This document shows positions 5,871 through 9,146 of a stretch of 9,146 nucleotides of DNA, in pieces (the first letter of the stretch is position 1; every line of letters begins with the position of its first letter). The notes beneath the pieces were generated by a model that ran no database searches, was not told where the DNA came from, and worked only from the letters and a program-made list of their open reading frames with translations. The DNA is taken from the NCBI GenBank assembly GCA_023489065.1, contig JAMDCL010000098.1, forward strand, positions 777-9,922. The letters run 5' to 3'. This DNA is from Deltaproteobacteria bacterium. Lineage in GTDB: Bacteria; JAMCPX01. Made by a program: the position numbers and the translations under genes.

Positions 5871-7403
5871 TCACTCCCATTCTATCGTGCTCGGGGGCTT
5901 CGAGCTGATGTCATACACCACCCGGTTGACACCGACAACCTCGCTGATGATCCTCGAGGAAAGCCTGTCCATGAGCTCGTACGGCAGCCTTGCCCAGTCT
6001 GCGGTCATGGCATCGGTGCTGTTCACCGCCCGGATGGCGATGACATATTCGTAGGTCCTTTCATCGCCCATGATGCCGACCGTCTTTACCGGCAGGAGTA
6101 CCGCAAAGTACTGCCACAGCGTTGCGGCGACCGGCGATTTCTCTATCTCGCTTCTCACGATCGCATCCGCCTTCGTCAGAATATCGATGTGCTGTTTGTT
6201 TATTTCCCCCAGTATCCTTATGCTCAGGCCTGGTCCCGGGAAGGGCTGTCTGGCCAGTATTTTTTCCGGAATGCCGAGTATCCCTCCTATGCTTCTCACC
6301 TCGTCTTTGAAAAGCAGGCGCAAGGGCGCAAGGACCTGGAGCCGCATTCTCGACGGCAGCCCGCCGACATTGTGGTGACTCTTGATGGTCTGGGAAGGAC
6401 CGACATGCGAGGTGCTCTCGATAACATCGGGATACAGGGTCCCCTGCAGCAGCCACTTAAAGGCCTTGCCCGATGCGTGCTTTTCGAATACATCGATGAA
6501 CGTTTTCCCGATGATTTTGCGCTTCTTCTCGGGGTCCGTGACACCGTGGAGCCTTTGTAAAAAAATCCTCGATGCATCTATGTAACGAACGTTCAGTTTC
6601 ATGGCTTTGAACGCCGCCATGACCTCTTCCGATTCATGCTCCCGCAGGAGGCCGTTGTTGATGAACAAGAGCTTCAGGCGATCACCGACGGCACGCTGGG
6701 TCATCACCGAAGCAACGGTGGAATCCACACCGCCGCTGATCGCGCCGATGACCCGGTCTCCGCCGACCGTTTCCCTGATGTCGCGGACCGCGTTGTCTAT
6801 GAACTCGCCGAGGTTCCATTTTTGGGTTATACCGCAGGAATCTATGAAATTGCCGAGTATGTGCATGCCGTCCACCGTATGCGAGACCTCGGGATGGAAT
6901 TGCAGGCCGAAGACCGGTTCTGTGGCGTGCTGGAAAGCGGCAACCGGCGAATTTGCCGATGACGCCGTAACTTGGAAGTCCGCGGGTATTTTTTCAATAC
7001 GGTCGGAATGACTCATCCACACCGTATGCCGGGCACCCTCGCACATGCCTTTGAACAGAGGGGACTGACAGGATATTTCAACCTCGGCCCTTCCGTACTC
7101 CCTTTGTTTCGAGCGCTGGACAACACCGCCCATGGCATTGGTAATATACTGCATGCCGTAACAGATGCCGAGGACCGGTATGCCGAGCTGGAATATTCCC
7201 TTGTCCGGTTTCGGTGCGCCTTTCTGATAGACGCTGTAAGGACTCCCCGACAGTATTATGCCTTTTGCGTTGAGTTCCTTTATTTTCCCAGCCGTCGTAG
7301 AAAACGCTATGATCTGGGAATAGACACCAAGTTCCCGTATCCTTCTCGATATAAGCTGCGTGTACTGAGACCCGAAGTCCAGAATTACGATAGATTCAAA
7401 CAT
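5871..7403 (-). CDS. guaA: GMP synthase (glutamine-hydrolysing)
   Basis: This cytoplasmic enzyme aminates XMP to GMP using ATP and glutamine, completing the step begun by GuaB. It has 510 residues, typical for the two-domain bacterial form. Residues 1-~190 are a class I glutamine amidotransferase with nucleophile Cys81 (in GICYGMQ), and His170 and Glu172 (in FHPEV) complete the triad. Residues ~200-385 are the ATP-pyrophosphatase domain with P-loop SGGVDS at 223-228 and LLQGTLYPDVIES at 318-330. The rest is the dimerisation and XMP-binding domain, ending in the canonical KPPSTIEWE. All key residues are present. The motif usually written VDNGLLR reads INNGLLR here (248-254), a mild variant. 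The ATG at 7403 follows the guaB stop by 12 bases. No strong ribosome binding site is visible, so translation is probably coupled to guaB. Its stop codon is one base from the dnaE start. Confidence 0.98.
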   Translation of the reverse strand: MFESIVILDFGSQYTQLISRRIRELGVYSQIIAFSTTAGKIKELNAKGIILSGSPYSVYQKGAPKPDKGIFQLGIPVLGICYGMQYITNAMGGVVQRSKQREYGRAEVEISCQSPLFKGMCEGARHTVWMSHSDRIEKIPADFQVTASSANSPVAAFQHATEPVFGLQFHPEVSHTVDGMHILGNFIDSCGITQKWNLGEFIDNAVRDIRETVGGDRVIGAISGGVDSTVASVMTQRAVGDRLKLLFINNGLLREHESEEVMAAFKAMKLNVRYIDASRIFLQRLHGVTDPEKKRKIIGKTFIDVFEKHASGKAFKWLLQGTLYPDVIESTSHVGPSQTIKSHHNVGGLPSRMRLQVLAPLRLLFKDEVRSIGGILGIPEKILARQPFPGPGLSIRILGEINKQHIDILTKADAIVRSEIEKSPVAATLWQYFAVLLPVKTVGIMGDERTYEYVIAIRAVNSTDAMTADWARLPYELMDRLSSRIISEVVGVNRVVYDISSKPPSTIEWE

Positions 7404-7415
7404 AACTGTTCTGAC

Positions 7416-8897
7416 TCAAAACTCCAATCTGTAGTTGGGTGCTTCCTTCGATATGGAAACATCGTGCACGTGGCTTTCCCTCAACCCTGCAGAGGTAATC
7501 TTTACAAACTTCGCCTTTTGCTTCAATTCGCTTATGTCTCTGGCGCCGACATATCCCATGCCTGCCTTCAACCCGCCCAGCAATTGGTATATGACGGATG
7601 ACAGGGACCCTTTGTACGGCACCCTGCCCTCGATACCCTCGGGTACGAATTTCGTTTCATCCTCGAGATACTCCTGCGCATACCGGTCTTTGGACCCTGC
7701 CTTCATGGCCTCTATCGAACCCATGCCCCGGTAAACTTTGTACGTCCTGCCTCCGAGGAAAACAAACTCTCCCGGACTTTCGTCCGTACCGGCAAAAAGG
7801 TTGCCGATCATGACGGTATCTGCGCCTGCTGCGAGTGCCTTGGTAATATCTCCCGAAAACTTGATGCCGCCGTCAGCAATAATGGGTACATCGTTTATCC
7901 TCGATGCCCGGTATGCGTTCATGATTGCGGTCAACTGCGGCACACCGATACCCGCGACGATCCTCGTGGTACATATAGAACCGGGACCGACCCCGATTTT
8001 AACCGCGTCCACCCCTGCTTCTATCAATGCCGCGGTACCATCTTCGGTCGCAACGTTGCCTGCTATGATATCCACGTCCGGATACTCCTGCCTCAGCTCT
8101 TTCACAAAATTGATCACGCCTTTCGAATGACCGTGTGCAGTATCGACCACAAGGCAATCTGCGCCGCATTTTACCAGTGCCGAAGCCCTTTCCTCGCGAT
8201 CACCCGATATGCCGAGGCCCGCACCGACCATTAACCTCCCGAGCTTGTCCTTGGTGGCAAGAGGAAACTTAATGGTTTTTTCTATGTCCTTCACCGTGAT
8301 CAGCCCCTTCAGCTCGCCGCGGCTGTTTACGACGAGCAGCTTCTCTATCCTGTGCTGGTGCAAAAGCTTCTTTGCCTGTTCAAGGGTCACATCTTCATGT
8401 GCCGTAATGAGCCTGCCCTTTGTCATGACCTGGCTGATGGGCTTGTCCAGATTGTCTTCGAACCGCATGTCCCTGTTTGTCAATATACCGACCAGCTTGC
8501 CTTTCTTGACGATGGGCAGGCCCGATATATTGTTTTTGCGCATAAACGCAACTCCCTCTCTCAGTTTGCTCTCGGGTGACATGGTCACAGGATCCGTTAT
8601 GATATAGCTTTCGTATTTCTTTACCTTTGCTACCTCTTCGGACTGTTTTTTAATGGTCATATTTTTATGGATGACCCCTATGCCTCCCTGCTGCGCCATG
8701 GTGATTGCCGTCGCAGACTCGGTAACCGTGTCCATAGCGGCGCTGACCAGAGGAATCCGGAGCAGTATATGCCTCGAAAAGCGGGTCTCCATGACAACAG
8801 CTCTCGGCAGGATCCTGGATTCCGAAGGTAAAAGCAAGAGGTCGTCAAATGTATAGCCTTCAGTTATGGAAGGATTTCCTTCTGCATGTATCGACAT
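7416..8897 (-). CDS. guaB: Inosine-5'-monophosphate dehydrogenase (IMPDH)
   Basis: This cytoplasmic enzyme oxidises IMP to XMP with NAD+, the first committed step of GMP synthesis. The protein is 493 residues, a normal bacterial length. It has an N-terminal barrel segment (residues ~10-95, with TFDDLLLLP at 16-24 and VSAAMDTV at 51-58), then two CBS domains (~97-155 and ~157-212) inserted into the TIM barrel, a usual site of nucleotide regulation. The catalytic and potassium loop GPGSICTT (304-311) contains the nucleophile Cys309. The phosphate-binding ADGG is at 341-344, the YRGMGS segment at 389-394, and the mobile flap Arg405-Tyr406 is present. The ATG at 8897 is chosen because an AAGGA ribosome binding site lies just upstream and the product then matches family length. 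A longer open frame to 8951 would add 18 atypical residues and run into the LysM gene. guaA follows after 12 bases. Confidence 0.97.
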   Translation of the reverse strand: MSIHAEGNPSITEGYTFDDLLLLPSESRILPRAVVMETRFSRHILLRIPLVSAAMDTVTESATAITMAQQGGIGVIHKNMTIKKQSEEVAKVKKYESYIITDPVTMSPESKLREGVAFMRKNNISGLPIVKKGKLVGILTNRDMRFEDNLDKPISQVMTKGRLITAHEDVTLEQAKKLLHQHRIEKLLVVNSRGELKGLITVKDIEKTIKFPLATKDKLGRLMVGAGLGISGDREERASALVKCGADCLVVDTAHGHSKGVINFVKELRQEYPDVDIIAGNVATEDGTAALIEAGVDAVKIGVGPGSICTTRIVAGIGVPQLTAIMNAYRASRINDVPIIADGGIKFSGDITKALAAGADTVMIGNLFAGTDESPGEFVFLGGRTYKVYRGMGSIEAMKAGSKDRYAQEYLEDETKFVPEGIEGRVPYKGSLSSVIYQLLGGLKAGMGYVGARDISELKQKAKFVKITSAGLRESHVHDVSISKEAPNYRLEF

Positions 8898-8903
8898 GAT
8901 ATG

Positions 8904-8910
8904 TTTCCTT
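8904..8910 (-). promoter_or_regulatory. Ribosome binding site of guaB
   Basis: The minus strand reads AAGGAAA here, six bases before the ATG at 8897. It lies in the 22-base gap after the LysM stop codon and fixes the guaB start at 8897 in preference to the longer frame opening at 8951. Confidence 0.8.
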
Positions 8911-8919
8911 TCTTTGAAA

Positions 8920-9146
8920 CTATTTTGGCGGAATAACAAGCCTTGTTCCAACCACTAAATGGTTCGGATCTTTTATCACTTTTTTGTTTGCTTCGTAGAT
9001 CTTATCCCATAACCTCGCATCACCGTAATAAACAGCGGCCAGCCAATGGAGGTCCTCACCCGGTCTTACAACATGGGTTGTTTTCACGTTTACATATTCC
9101 GGCATACCTCTCAATACTTCGCCGGGAACGATATGGGGCGGTTTTG
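8920..9146 (-). CDS. LysM-domain protein, C-terminal end (partial)
   Basis: Only the last 74 residues are inside the window. The frame stays open to the right edge, so the gene begins outside and the TTG near 9114 need not be a start. The final ~50 residues form one LysM domain, a peptidoglycan- or chitin-binding fold: it opens with [20 protein letters not shown], continues with an [10 protein letters not shown] segment and closes with [10 protein letters not shown]. This matches the family pattern of a 'V-x-x-GD-T-L' opening and a 'pG-x-x-L-x-IP' end. The protein ends directly after the domain, so LysM is its C-terminal module. It probably binds cell wall outside the cytoplasm, but no signal peptide or partner domain can be seen. 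The stop lies 22 bases before the guaB start, so the two genes are probably co-transcribed. The overall function of the protein is unknown. Confidence 0.85.
   Translation of the reverse strand, partial: KPPHIVPGEVLRGMPEYVNVKTTHVVRPGEDLHWLAAVYYGDARLWDKIYEANKKVIKDPNHLVVGTRLVIPPK

Noticed and set aside
6061..6577. Several overlapping frames on both strands within guaA.
   Set aside because: They are shadows of guaA, whose own frame shows the conserved ATP-pyrophosphatase and C-terminal motifs without interruption.
8898..8919. A possible promoter or XMP/guanine-type riboswitch before guaB.
   Set aside because: The gap is only 22 bases and is taken up largely by the ribosome binding site; there is no room for a structured leader, and no -35/-10 pair stands out.
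8898..8951. A longer guaB start giving 18 extra residues.
   Set aside because: It would overlap the LysM gene, the added residues are not IMPDH-like, and a good ribosome binding site supports the ATG at 8897.

Overview
All genes in this window lie on the minus strand and are packed head to tail. Between its ends there are only about 55 non-coding bases in total, and several neighbours overlap. In transcription order (right to left) they are: the C-terminal end of a LysM-domain protein, guaB, guaA, dnaE, hfq, hflX, gspC (interrupted by a frameshift), and the first 39 codons of a secreted or membrane-directed protein. The spacing suggests one long polycistronic transcript. No promoter, terminator, RNA gene, mobile element or CRISPR array is visible, and no gap is longer than 22 bases.

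The organism is probably a diderm (Gram-negative-type) bacterium, because a type II secretion GspC only makes sense with an outer membrane. The moderate base composition (roughly half G+C by eye), the Hfq/HflX pair and the mixing of GMP synthesis, replication and secretion genes would fit a Desulfobacterota (former Deltaproteobacteria) or Nitrospirota-like lineage. That placement is inference from general gene content, not from a marker comparison.

Right side (about 5871-9146): a cell-wall-binding LysM domain ends just before guaB and guaA. These two encode the two committed steps from IMP to GMP (IMP to XMP, then XMP to GMP). Centre (2417-5869): dnaE, the catalytic subunit of the replicative DNA polymerase, starts one base after the guaA stop codon. 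Left side (1-2406): hfq (RNA chaperone) and hflX (ribosome-associated GTPase) form a translationally coupled pair. They are followed by gspC, the inner-membrane piece of the type II secretion system, and by a gene with a signal peptide that is by position the best candidate for the secretin gspD.

Nothing here looks like an undescribed system: this is a core-gene operon. The points that merit a second look are the single-base frameshift in gspC, with a plausible internal ribosome binding site just after it; a DnaE whose polymerase motifs carry unusual replacements at normally conserved glycines while its PHP site looks intact; an Hfq with its extra residues at the N-terminus instead of the C-terminus; and the dnaE-hfq-hflX arrangement.
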